Positions 53,522 to 61,740 of a stretch of 64,000 nucleotides of DNA are shown here, piece after piece. Source of the stretch: Actinomadura luzonensis (lineage in GTDB: Bacteria > Actinomycetota > Actinomycetes > Streptosporangiales > Streptosporangiaceae); NCBI RefSeq assembly GCF_022664455.2, contig NZ_JAKRKC020000002.1, forward strand, positions 2,604,001-2,668,000, read 5' to 3'. Numbering within the stretch: position 1 is the stretch's first letter; every line of letters starts with the position of its first letter. Made by a program: the position numbers and the translations under genes. The notes beneath the pieces are model-generated. The model had not been told where the DNA came from and ran no database searches. It saw nothing but the letters and a program-made list of their open reading frames with translations.

Positions 53522-54796
53522 TCAGTTGCTCTTGTAGGCCTTGTCCATCTCGGTCAGGACGTCCTGCGGTGTGGCGGCGCCGGAGAAGAGCTCCTGCACA
53601 CCGCTCAGGTGAGCCTGCTGGACCTTCGGGTTGGGCCAGAACTGGTCCATGAACGGCACGGTCCTGCCCGACTTCTGGTACTCCAGGAGCGCGGCGAAGG
53701 CGGGGTCGGGGGCGAAGGCGTCGTTGGGGATGGCGGGGGCGGCGTTGCTCTTGGCGGCGTAGTCGTTCATGATCTGCGGCTGGGCGAGAAAGTCGATGAA
53801 CTTCTCGGCGGCGGCCCGGTCACGGGCCTTGGCGTTGATCGCGTAGGAGGTGCCGACGGCGCCCGGCATCCGGGTGGCCTGGGCGTCGTCGGTCGCCGGC
53901 AGCGGGAACATGCCCAGCTCGGTGCCTTGGGCCGCGGCGTCCCTGATCTGCCCGGCGGTGGCCAGAACCTGGACGGCCGCGACGGCCTCGCCCTTGCCGA
54001 CCTGCTGGAGCGCGGTCTCGACGGGGGTGCCGAGCGGATCCTTGGAGAAGCAGCCGCGCTTGCTCAGCTCCAGATACTTGTCCATGGCGCCCTTCCACCC
54101 GGTGGAGGCGGCGAAGCTCGTCCTGCCGCCGGCCAGGTCGGCGTCGAAGGTGGAGCCGGGGGTGTAGACGAGGGTGGAGACGAGCGCGTAGTCGATGAGC
54201 TGGGTCACCCAGGGCGTCTGGTTGCCCAGGGCGAAGGCGGTCCTGCCCGCGGTCCTGGCCTTGTCGCACAGGTCGAGCACGTCTTTCCACGTGGTGGGTT
54301 CGGATCCGCCGACCTCCCGCATGGCCTTCTTGTTGTAGATGGCGCCGATGCCGGTGAAGGTGACCGGCAGGAGGTACTGCTTGCCGCCGGCCTGCGTGAC
54401 GGTCTTGACGTCCTGCGGGACCTGCCCGGCCCACGGACGGGCGGACAGATCCTGGAGGTAGCCGGACGGGGCGAGGACCTGGACCGCGCCGGCGTTCCCT
54501 TTCGCCGGGAAGGCGAAGAAGACGTCAGGGGCGGTGCCCGAGGAGAGCTGCGTGCGCAAGGTGGTCAGGTACGGGTCGGTGTCGGCATAGGTGACCTGCA
54601 CGTCGATGCCGGGGTTGGCCCGCTTGAACGCGGCGATCGCGGCGTCCAGCGCGATCTTCTCGCTGGAGTTGGACGCGATGCGCAGGGCGGCCGAGGCCGT
54701 GCCGCCCCCGGGAGGGGTGGCGGTGTTGCTGCAGGCGGCCAGCAGGGCTCCGGTCGCCAGGACGCACAGCGCCGCGGGCAGCCGTCGGTTCGTCAT
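53522..54796 (-). CDS. Sugar ABC transporter substrate-binding lipoprotein
   Basis: 424 residues with lipobox LLAACS after a 20-residue signal. The body is a family 1 extracellular solute-binding protein: ALRIASNSSEKIALDAAIAA then FKRANPGIDVQVTY, and LPVTFTGIGAIYNKKAM in the hinge region. It delivers oligosaccharides to the two permeases encoded upstream. Substrate likely galacto- or arabino-oligosaccharides from the adjacent GH53-like enzyme; this is inference. Confidence 0.92.
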   Translation of the reverse strand: MTNRRLPAALCVLATGALLAACSNTATPPGGGTASAALRIASNSSEKIALDAAIAAFKRANPGIDVQVTYADTDPYLTTLRTQLSSGTAPDVFFAFPAKGNAGAVQVLAPSGYLQDLSARPWAGQVPQDVKTVTQAGGKQYLLPVTFTGIGAIYNKKAMREVGGSEPTTWKDVLDLCDKARTAGRTAFALGNQTPWVTQLIDYALVSTLVYTPGSTFDADLAGGRTSFAASTGWKGAMDKYLELSKRGCFSKDPLGTPVETALQQVGKGEAVAAVQVLATAGQIRDAAAQGTELGMFPLPATDDAQATRMPGAVGTSYAINAKARDRAAAEKFIDFLAQPQIMNDYAAKSNAAPAIPNDAFAPDPAFAALLEYQKSGRTVPFMDQFWPNPKVQQAHLSGVQELFSGAATPQDVLTEMDKAYKSN

Positions 54797-54827
54797 GGTG
54801 GTTCTCCTGAGATGTGGTGAACGGTGA

Positions 54828-55649
54828 TCAGCCCTTGAGGCCGCCGGCGAAGCCCTTGATGATCCGCTTCTGCATCAGGAAGTAGATGAGCAGGATCGGG
54901 ACGACGCTGATCACCAGGCCGGCGAAGACGAGGTGCCAGTCGGCGACGTACTGGCCGACGAACTGGAAGACCGCCACCGGGACCGTCTGCTGCGCACTGC
55001 CCGACAGGTACAGCAGCGGCGTGAGGAAATCGTTCCAGATGAAGATCGCGTTGAGGATGGCGACGGTGCCGGTGACGGGCCGCAGCAGCGGCAGGACGAC
55101 GGAGAAGAACACCCGCACCGGGGTGCAGCCGTCGATGGCGGCGGCCTCCTCGTACTCGGCGGGCACGGCCCGCAGGAAGCCCGCGTACAGGAAGACGCTG
55201 AAGGGGACCTGCAGGCCGCAGTAGAACAGGACCAGCGACCACACCGAGCCGAGCAGGCCGAGGTCGCGCATGCTCTGGTAGAGGGGGATCAGCGCGAGCT
55301 GGGCCGGCAGCAGCAGGCCGAGGGCGAACAGCAGGAACGTCCATCGCGACCAGCGGCTCGTCAGGCGCGCCAGCGGGTAGGCCGCCATCGCCGAGACGAT
55401 GACGATCACCACCAGGCCGGCCAGCGTGACGATCGCGCTGTTGGCCAGGGCGGCGCCCAGCCCGGCCGCCTGCCAGGCGTCGGCGTAGTTGGCCAGGGTG
55501 GGCGACGTCGTCGGCGCCACCGGCGAGGCAGGGTCGCCCGGGCGGCGTACCGACAGGTTGACCAGGACGTAGAGGGGGAAGGCGAAGACGGCGCCGGCGG
55601 CGATCATCACCGTCTCCAGCAGCGCCGTGCGCGCTGTGTAACGCTTCAC
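54828..55649 (-). CDS. Sugar ABC transporter permease, MalG type
   Basis: 273 residues; GTG 55649 overlaps the upstream permease stop (GTGA). Six membrane helices are visible, and the EAA loop reads EYEEAAAIDGCTPVRVFFSVV, the coupling site for the ATPase. It ends KRIIKGFAGGLKG, the usual MalG-type tail. No ATPase gene is in the operon; in actinomycetes a shared MsiK-type ATPase often serves such importers. Confidence 0.93.
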   Translation of the reverse strand: MKRYTARTALLETVMIAAGAVFAFPLYVLVNLSVRRPGDPASPVAPTTSPTLANYADAWQAAGLGAALANSAIVTLAGLVVIVIVSAMAAYPLARLTSRWSRWTFLLFALGLLLPAQLALIPLYQSMRDLGLLGSVWSLVLFYCGLQVPFSVFLYAGFLRAVPAEYEEAAAIDGCTPVRVFFSVVLPLLRPVTGTVAILNAIFIWNDFLTPLLYLSGSAQQTVPVAVFQFVGQYVADWHLVFAGLVISVVPILLIYFLMQKRIIKGFAGGLKG

Positions 55650-56578
55650 GAGGAGCCCTTCTGCTGCCGCAGGCCGCGGTACTGGACGGCCGAGACGGCG
55701 GCCACCACGACGGCCAGGAGCACGGCGATCGCGGTGCTGTAGGCGAAGTCGCCGAACTGGAAGGCGTTCTTGTAGATGAGGGTGGACAGGGTCTCGGTGG
55801 CGTGGCCGGGGCCGCCGCCGGTGGTGACGTACACCTGGTCGAAGAGCTTGAATCCGCCGATCAGCGCGAGCATGACGTTGATCGTGACGGCGGAGGCCAG
55901 CAGCGGGCGGGTGATGTGCCAGAAGCGCTGCACGGCGCCCGCGCCGTCCACGCCGGCGGCCTCGTGCAGCTCGCGTGGCACGCTCTGCAGTCCGGCCAGG
56001 AAGATGACCATGGAGTAACCGGAGAACTGCCAGATGACGATCGCCGCCACCGACCACAGCGCGAGGCCGGGGTCGCCCAGCCAGTTCTGCCGCAGGGCGC
56101 CGAGGCCGAGGGCGTCCAGCGCCGTGTTGAGCGCGCCCTCCGGGGCGTACAGGTAGCGCCACAGATAGGCCGTGACCACGGGAGTCATCACCGCGGGCGC
56201 GAAGAACAGCACGCGCAGCGCGTTGCGGCTCCTGATGCGCGAGTGCACGCCGAGCGCCAGCAACAGACCGACCACGTTCTGCACGATCGTGATCACGGCC
56301 GTGATGGCGACGGTCTGCCAGAGCGCGTCCTGGGCCGCGGAGTCGTCGAAGATCCTGGCGAAGTTCTCCAGCCCGACGAAGGACATCCGCTCGCCCAGGC
56401 CGCTCCAGTCCGTGAAGGCGTATCCCGCTCCTCTGAAGGAGGGGACGAGCACGACGTAGAGGTACAGCGCGAGAGCGGGGAGCACGAACCATCCGGGGAT
56501 CGAACGTCCGCGCCGGCGTCGTCGGGACCGGCGGCCATGATGCGGGGAGGCAGGTCTGACCTCGGAGATCTTCGGCAT
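55646..56578 (-). CDS. Sugar ABC transporter permease, MalF type
   Basis: 310 residues with a very basic N-terminus (GRRSRRRRRGRS) and six helices. The EAA loop is ELHEAAGVDGAGAVQRFWHI. First gene of the leftward operon MalF-MalG-binding protein-GH53. Its start lies 12 bp from the TAAAACGTTTTA palindrome that separates it from the AraC gene, so repressor binding there would affect both. Confidence 0.93.
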   Translation of the reverse strand: MPKISEVRPASPHHGRRSRRRRRGRSIPGWFVLPALALYLYVVLVPSFRGAGYAFTDWSGLGERMSFVGLENFARIFDDSAAQDALWQTVAITAVITIVQNVVGLLLALGVHSRIRSRNALRVLFFAPAVMTPVVTAYLWRYLYAPEGALNTALDALGLGALRQNWLGDPGLALWSVAAIVIWQFSGYSMVIFLAGLQSVPRELHEAAGVDGAGAVQRFWHITRPLLASAVTINVMLALIGGFKLFDQVYVTTGGGPGHATETLSTLIYKNAFQFGDFAYSTAIAVLLAVVVAAVSAVQYRGLRQQKGSS

Positions 56579-56590
56579 CGTACCTCTTGG

Positions 56591-56602
56591 TAAAACGTTT
56601 TA
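56591..56602. promoter_or_regulatory. Palindrome TAAAACGTTTTA between importer operon and AraC gene
   Basis: A perfect 12-bp palindrome with the AAACGTTT core typical of LacI-family operators, in a spacer of just 24 bp. The AraC gene ATG (56603) follows it directly, which leaves no room for a ribosome site. It is unusually AT-rich for this genome. A related half, TTAAAACGATC, occurs at 57670-57680 before the MFS gene. Confidence 0.7.
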
Positions 56603-57562
56603 ATGGCGAACGGAAGAAAAGGGCTGCGTACGGCGCGTAGTGAGGATGATGCGCCCGCGTCTCACCCGCGCGGTAGGCCCTTCACCGACGGGTCACTCGC
56701 CTACGCGGGAAGGCATGTCCACGAGGAGTCCTATCCCGCCCACACCCACAGCTTCGTGGAGGTGGCGGTCGTCGTCGCGGGCGCCGGCACGCACCACTCG
56801 CTCGCCGGCCGGCACGCGCTCGCCGCAGGTGATGTCGTCCTGCTGCGGCCCGGCGTCTGGCACGAGTACGAGCGCTGCGCGGACCTGGTGTTGTACAACT
56901 GCTGTTTCCGGCCCGGCCTGCTGCGGCGCGAACTCGCCTGGGCCAGGGAGGACGCGCTGCTGGGGCACCTGCTGTGGACAGCCCCCTACTCGCTCGGCAG
57001 GCGCGGCATGCTCATGGCGCGGCTCGACGACGCGGCTCTTCAGGAGTGCATGGCGCCGTTGCGGGCGCTCGACAGGCTGGGTTCGGTGGCCGGTCCGCTG
57101 CACCGCGGCGACATCATCGGTCACCTGACGTTGTTCCTCAGCGCTCTGGCCAGGGTCGTGGCCAAGGAGGGGAACAGCCGGCTGAGCCCACCGGCGTCGC
57201 CGCACCCGGCCGTGGCCAGGGCCATGCGCCTGCTGGAAGGCGACTTGGCTCATCCCTGGACGCTGCGCGAGCTGGCCGAGGAGCTTCCCATGGTGCCCGG
57301 CTCGCTCGTGCGGCTGTTCAAGTCGGCCGTGGGGCTGCCGCCCATGGCCTACCTCGCCCAGCAGCGAGCCGAAGCCGCCGCCGCGCTGCTGCTGCGGGAC
57401 GAACGGCCGATCTCGCAGGTCGGCGCGGCGGTGGGCTGGCCGGATCCCAACTACTTCGCGCGTCGTTTCAAGGCGCACTTCGGGCTGAGCGCGCGGGCGT
57501 ACCGCAGCCGCTTCAGCGACGACTCGGCCTTTCTCCGGACCTGGCTGCACGCGGAGTCCTGA
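56603..57562 (+). CDS. AraC-family transcriptional regulator
   Basis: 319 residues. The N-terminal cupin sugar-sensing domain shows ESYPAHTHSFVEVAVVVAG and GDVVLLRPGVWHEYE; the C-terminal AraC domain has two helix-turn-helices (TLRELAEELPMVPGSLVRLF and PISQVGAAVGWPDPNYFARR). No ribosome site precedes ATG 56603, so it may be translated from a leaderless mRNA. Probable activator of the importer/GH53 operon and perhaps of the MFS-GH78-GH3 genes, responding to a released sugar. Confidence 0.92.
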   Translation: MANGRKGLRTARSEDDAPASHPRGRPFTDGSLAYAGRHVHEESYPAHTHSFVEVAVVVAGAGTHHSLAGRHALAAGDVVLLRPGVWHEYERCADLVLYNCCFRPGLLRRELAWAREDALLGHLLWTAPYSLGRRGMLMARLDDAALQECMAPLRALDRLGSVAGPLHRGDIIGHLTLFLSALARVVAKEGNSRLSPPASPHPAVARAMRLLEGDLAHPWTLRELAEELPMVPGSLVRLFKSAVGLPPMAYLAQQRAEAAAALLLRDERPISQVGAAVGWPDPNYFARRFKAHFGLSARAYRSRFSDDSAFLRTWLHAES

Positions 57563-57645
57563 GCTCGAAGCCGTCATTTTCCCTTTTCGTGACCCCTGTC
57601 GCCCTTGCCGCTCAGTGGCGGCGATGTTACGTTCCTCGCACTCAC

Positions 57646-57658
57646 TGGCACGTGTTAG
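57646..57658. promoter_or_regulatory. Operator-like TGGCACGTGTTAG upstream of the MFS gene
   Basis: CACGTGTTAG here is the exact reverse complement of CTAACACGTG at 58976-58985, in front of the GH78 gene. It lies about 40 bp upstream of the MFS start. Together the two copies suggest one LacI-type regulator for the rightward arm. Confidence 0.55.
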
Positions 57659-57694
57659 TTGCTGAGTGCTTAAAACGATCAAATGGAGAGTGTG

Positions 57695-58969
57695 ATGTCC
57701 GAGCCCGCATTCCCGCCTCCGGCGGCAGCCGCTCCAGCCGCGCGGCCGGCCAGGGCGAGCGGCGGCTTCATCACCGTCTATGTGCTGGCCTACCTGGGGC
57801 TGTACGTGGCGGTGATGACGCCGTTGCTGGCCTCCCTGGCCATCCGGCTGCAGCAGATCGACCCCGAGGGCAAGGAGGCGGCGCTCGGCCTGGTCATCGG
57901 GATCGGCACGCTGCTCAACATCATCGCCGCCCCGGTCGTGGGCCTGCTGAGCGACAACACCACCTCCCGCCTCGGCCGGCGCAGACCATGGATGCTGGCG
58001 GGCATGCCGGTGCTGGCCGCAGGCGCGGTGCTCACCGCCGTGCTCGACACGGTCCCGGGTGTGCTGCTGGGCTACGTCGTCGCGCAGGTCGGCATCACGT
58101 TCATCATGACCCCGCTGCTGGCGGTCATGCCGGACCAGGTGCCCGAGGAGCAGCGCGGCAAGGTCGGCGGCCTGCTCGGGTTCACCGCCCAGATCGCGGG
58201 GGTGGCCGGGTTCCAGGTGTCGGGCGCGCTGGCCGGCTCGCCGCTGCTGCTGTTCCTCATTCCGGCCCTCGTCGCCTGCGCCGCCGTGCTGCTGCTGGTG
58301 GTGACGATGGCGGACCGGCCGCTGCCTCGCGAGCAGCGCAAGGTGCTCGACCTGGCGGGCCTGGCACGCGACCTCACCTTCGACCCCCGCCGCCATCCCG
58401 ACTTCGCCTGGACCTGGCTGGGGCGCTTCCTCATCCAGTTCAGCCTCATGTTCCTGTCCACCTACCAGCTGTACTTCCTGACCGATCACCTCGGCTACCG
58501 GCTCGAGGAGGTCACCGGCCTGCTGGCGATCACCGGCGGCGTCGGGCTGGTGATGACGTCGGTAGGTGCGGTGGTGAGCGGCTACCTTTCGGACCGGCTG
58601 CGGCGGCGCAAGCTGTTCATCTACCTGGCCGCCGCCTGCTTCGTGGTCGGCTTCGTGATCGTCGCCTCCGCCGCGTCGTTCGCCTCGGTGCTGGTCGGCT
58701 CGCAGTTCATCCTGCTCGGCGCCGGTGTCTTCGGGGCCGTGGACCTGGCTCTGGTCAACGACGTGCTGCCCGACCGCGAGCGCTCGGCGGCCAAGTACAT
58801 GAGCCTGGCGGGGATCGCCAGCGCCCTGCCGCAGTCCGTCGCGCCGATCGTCGCCCCGGTCATCCTGGGCATCGGCGGCGGGGGCAACTATCCGCTGCTG
58901 TTCCTGGTGGCCGCAGGCGTCGCGATCGTCGGCGGGTTGACGGTCCGGCTCGTCAAGGGTGTACGGTGA
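57695..58969 (+). CDS. MFS transporter, GPH-like sugar permease
   Basis: ATG 57695 follows GGAGAG; an ATG at 57683 would overlap that site. 424 residues with about twelve helices. The loop 2-3 motif DNTTSRLGRRRPWMLAG is characteristic of the glycoside-pentoside-hexuronide and related MFS groups, and it is repeated in the second half as SDRLRRRKLF. It lies 31 bp upstream of the rhamnosidase gene, so it probably imports the rhamnosylated oligosaccharide that GH78 and GH3 then hydrolyse inside the cell. Confidence 0.88.
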   Translation: MSEPAFPPPAAAAPAARPARASGGFITVYVLAYLGLYVAVMTPLLASLAIRLQQIDPEGKEAALGLVIGIGTLLNIIAAPVVGLLSDNTTSRLGRRRPWMLAGMPVLAAGAVLTAVLDTVPGVLLGYVVAQVGITFIMTPLLAVMPDQVPEEQRGKVGGLLGFTAQIAGVAGFQVSGALAGSPLLLFLIPALVACAAVLLLVVTMADRPLPREQRKVLDLAGLARDLTFDPRRHPDFAWTWLGRFLIQFSLMFLSTYQLYFLTDHLGYRLEEVTGLLAITGGVGLVMTSVGAVVSGYLSDRLRRRKLFIYLAAACFVVGFVIVASAASFASVLVGSQFILLGAGVFGAVDLALVNDVLPDRERSAAKYMSLAGIASALPQSVAPIVAPVILGIGGGGNYPLLFLVAAGVAIVGGLTVRLVKGVR

Positions 58970-58973
58970 CCTC

Positions 58974-58989
58974 GCTAACACGTGTAAGC
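58974..58989. promoter_or_regulatory. LacI-type operator GCTAACACGTGTAAGC before GH78
   Basis: A 16-bp palindrome with one mismatched pair (14 of 16 bases symmetric) in the 31-bp gap between the MFS stop and the GH78 start. It shares CTAACACGTG with the site before the MFS gene. Its position just upstream of the ribosome site suggests an internal promoter or roadblock. Confidence 0.55.
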
Positions 58990-59000
58990 AAGGAGTCCGA

Positions 59001-61736
59001 GTGATCACCCTCCGATTCGAGCACCTGCGTGAACCGCTGGGCATCGGCACCCCCGCACCCCGCCTGTCCTGGTCGGCCGAGACCGGCACGCCGGACTGGC
59101 GGCAGAGCGCCTACGAGGTCGAGGCCAGGGGCGAGCGGGTCCGGGTCGAGTCGGCCGAATCGGTCCTGGTGCCGTGGCCGTTCGCGCCGCTGGCGGCGCG
59201 CGAGCGTGTGGCGGTGCGGGTGCGGGTCGAAGGCCCCGGCGGGTGGTCGGCGTGGAGCGAGCCCGCGCACGTGGAGGCGGGGTTGCTGGCGCGGGAGGAT
59301 TGGACGGCCGCGTTCGTCAGCCCGGGGGAGGGCTCGCTGCTGCGCGGCGAGTTCGAGGTCCGGCGGGGCGTGCGCGCCGCCCGGCTCTACACCACCGCGC
59401 TGGGCGTGTACGAGGCGGAGCTGAACGGCGAGGTCGTCGGCGACCATGTGCTGGCCCCCGGCTGGACCGCCTATGAGCACCGGCTGCGCTACCAGACCTT
59501 CGACGTGACGGACCTGCTGAGCGAGGGCACCAACTGCCTGGGCGCAACTCTTGGCGATGGCTGGTACCGGGGACGGCTGGGCTTCGAGGGCAAGCGGGCC
59601 CTGTACGGCGATCGGCTCGCCTGGCTGGCCCAGCTGGAGGTCGTCTACGACGACGGCACGGCAGAGCGTTTCGTGACGGATGAGTCGTGGCGGGCCGCGT
59701 CCGGGCCCTTGCTCTCCTCCGACCTGTACGACGGCGAGACCCACGACGCCCGCCAGGAACGCCGGGGCTGGTCGTCGCCCGGTTACGACGACTCCGGCTG
59801 GTCGCCGGCCGAGATCGTGGACCATGACCTGGGCACCCTGGTGGCGCCGGAAGGGCCGCCGGTGCGCCGCACCGAGACCCGGGCCCCCGTCGAGAAGCGC
59901 GTCACCCCGGGCGGCGCCACCGTCTACGACTTCGGCCAGAACCTGGTCGGCCGCCTCAGGATCACCGCCCGCGGTTCCGCCGGCGAGCGGGTGACGCTGC
60001 GGCACGCCGAGATGCTGCAGGACGGCGAGCTGTGCGTCGCCCCGCTGCGCACCGCCAAGGCCACCGACACCTACCTCCTGCGCGGCGACCCGCAGGGGGA
60101 GACGTGGGAGCCGCGCTTCACCTTCCACGGCTTCCGCTACGCCGAGGTGTCGGGGCCGGTGGACGACGTGGTCGCCGTCGTGTGCCGTTCCGACCTGGAG
60201 CGCACCGGCTGGTTCGACTGCTCCGACCCGCTCGTCAACCGGCTGCACGAGAACGTCGTGCAGAGCATGCGCGGCAACTTCCTCGACGTCCCCACCGACT
60301 GCCCGCAACGTGACGAACGCCTGGGCTGGACGGGCGATTTGCAGGTCTTCGCTCCCACTGCCTCCTTCCTGTTCGACAGCGCCGGCTTCCTGTCCTCCTG
60401 GCTCGCCGACCTGGCCGCCGAGCAGCGCGAGGACGGCCTGGTGCCGCACGTCGTGCCGAACGTCACCTCCGCCTCCAACGCCGCCGCGGCCTGGGGCGAC
60501 GCCGCCGTGATCGTCCCGTGGGTGCTGTATCGCCGCTACGGCGACACCGGCATCCTGGAACGGCAGTTCGCGAGCATGCGCGCCTGGGTCGAGCACGTCG
60601 CCGGCCTGGCCGGGCCGGACCGGCTCTGGGACAGCGGCTTCCAGTTCGGCGACTGGCTCGACCCAGCCGCGCCCGCCAACCGGCCCGAGCAGGCCCGCAC
60701 CTACCCCGAGATCGTGGCCACCGCCTACTTCGCCCGCTCGGCGGACCTGCTCGCCCAGGCGGCCGAGGCCATCGGGCGGGACGCCGCTCCCCATCGGGAG
60801 CTGGCCGACCAGGTGCGCCGAGCCTTCGCCGCCGAGTACGTCACCGGCTCCGGGCGGCTGCTGAGCGACTCGCCCACCGCCTACGCCCTGGCCCTGGAGT
60901 TCGCCCTGCTCCCCGAGCCGGGCCGGCGTGCGCGTGCTGCCTCCCGACTGGTGGAGCTGGTGCGCGCGAGCGGCTACAAGATCGCCACCGGTTTCGTCGG
61001 CACCCCGCTCATCTGCGACGCCCTGGCCGAGGCGGGGGAGACGGAGGCCGCCTACCGGCTGCTGCTGCAGCGCGAGTGCCCGTCCTGGTTGTATCCGGTC
61101 ACGCAGGGCGCCACCACGATCTGGGAACGCTGGGACAGCCTGCTGCCCGACGGCACCGTCAACCCCAGCGGCATGACCTCCTTCAACCACTACGCCTTCG
61201 GCGCCGTCGCCGACTGGCTGCACCGCACGGTCGCGGGCCTCGCCCCGGCCGCGCCGGGCTACCGGGAGATCGCCGTGCGTCCCCGGCCCGGCGGCGGGCT
61301 CACCCATGCCGCCGCCCGGCTGCGTACCCCCTACGGCCTGGCCGCCGCCTCCTGGCGCGTCGACGACGGCACGCTCACCGTCGAAGCCGTCGTCCCGCCG
61401 AACACCACCGCGCACGTCACGCTGCCCGGCGGCGACCGGCACACCGTCGGCTCCGGCACGCACCACTGGACCTCCCCCTACACCGAGACCCGAGCCGCCG
61501 CCGCGCCGCTCACCCTGGACAGCACCCTGGCCGAGGTGGCCGACCGGCCCGGCGCGATGCGCGTCGTCACCGACGCCATCGTCCGGCACCTGCCGGAGAT
61601 CGCCGAGTACGTGGAGACCGGCATGGACTCCGCCGCCCAGAACATGACGGTCCACGAGGCCATCGCCCTGATCCCGAACGCCGACCACCTGCCCGCCGAG
61701 ATCGAGACCGGCTTCGCCGCGCTCCAGAAGGACTGA
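59001..61736 (+). CDS. Alpha-L-rhamnosidase (GH78), cytoplasmic
   Basis: 911 residues from GTG 59001 after AAGGAG. No signal peptide. Domain order is typical: N-terminal beta-sandwich with fibronectin-like start (PLGIGTPAPRLSW), carbohydrate-binding sandwich (ARLYTTALGVYEAELNG), then the (alpha/alpha)6 barrel with DVPTDCPQRDERLGWTGD, where E439 is the expected general acid, and the closing sandwich. The last 70 residues (DSTLAEVADRPGAMRVVTDA, IPNADHLPAEIETGF) form a small extra helical domain not needed for catalysis. It releases terminal rhamnose from pectic or flavonoid glycosides. GH3 follows 4 bp later. Confidence 0.95.
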   Translation: MITLRFEHLREPLGIGTPAPRLSWSAETGTPDWRQSAYEVEARGERVRVESAESVLVPWPFAPLAARERVAVRVRVEGPGGWSAWSEPAHVEAGLLAREDWTAAFVSPGEGSLLRGEFEVRRGVRAARLYTTALGVYEAELNGEVVGDHVLAPGWTAYEHRLRYQTFDVTDLLSEGTNCLGATLGDGWYRGRLGFEGKRALYGDRLAWLAQLEVVYDDGTAERFVTDESWRAASGPLLSSDLYDGETHDARQERRGWSSPGYDDSGWSPAEIVDHDLGTLVAPEGPPVRRTETRAPVEKRVTPGGATVYDFGQNLVGRLRITARGSAGERVTLRHAEMLQDGELCVAPLRTAKATDTYLLRGDPQGETWEPRFTFHGFRYAEVSGPVDDVVAVVCRSDLERTGWFDCSDPLVNRLHENVVQSMRGNFLDVPTDCPQRDERLGWTGDLQVFAPTASFLFDSAGFLSSWLADLAAEQREDGLVPHVVPNVTSASNAAAAWGDAAVIVPWVLYRRYGDTGILERQFASMRAWVEHVAGLAGPDRLWDSGFQFGDWLDPAAPANRPEQARTYPEIVATAYFARSADLLAQAAEAIGRDAAPHRELADQVRRAFAAEYVTGSGRLLSDSPTAYALALEFALLPEPGRRARAASRLVELVRASGYKIATGFVGTPLICDALAEAGETEAAYRLLLQRECPSWLYPVTQGATTIWERWDSLLPDGTVNPSGMTSFNHYAFGAVADWLHRTVAGLAPAAPGYREIAVRPRPGGGLTHAAARLRTPYGLAAASWRVDDGTLTVEAVVPPNTTAHVTLPGGDRHTVGSGTHHWTSPYTETRAAAAPLTLDSTLAEVADRPGAMRVVTDAIVRHLPEIAEYVETGMDSAAQNMTVHEAIALIPNADHLPAEIETGFAALQKD

Positions 61737-61740
61737 CACC

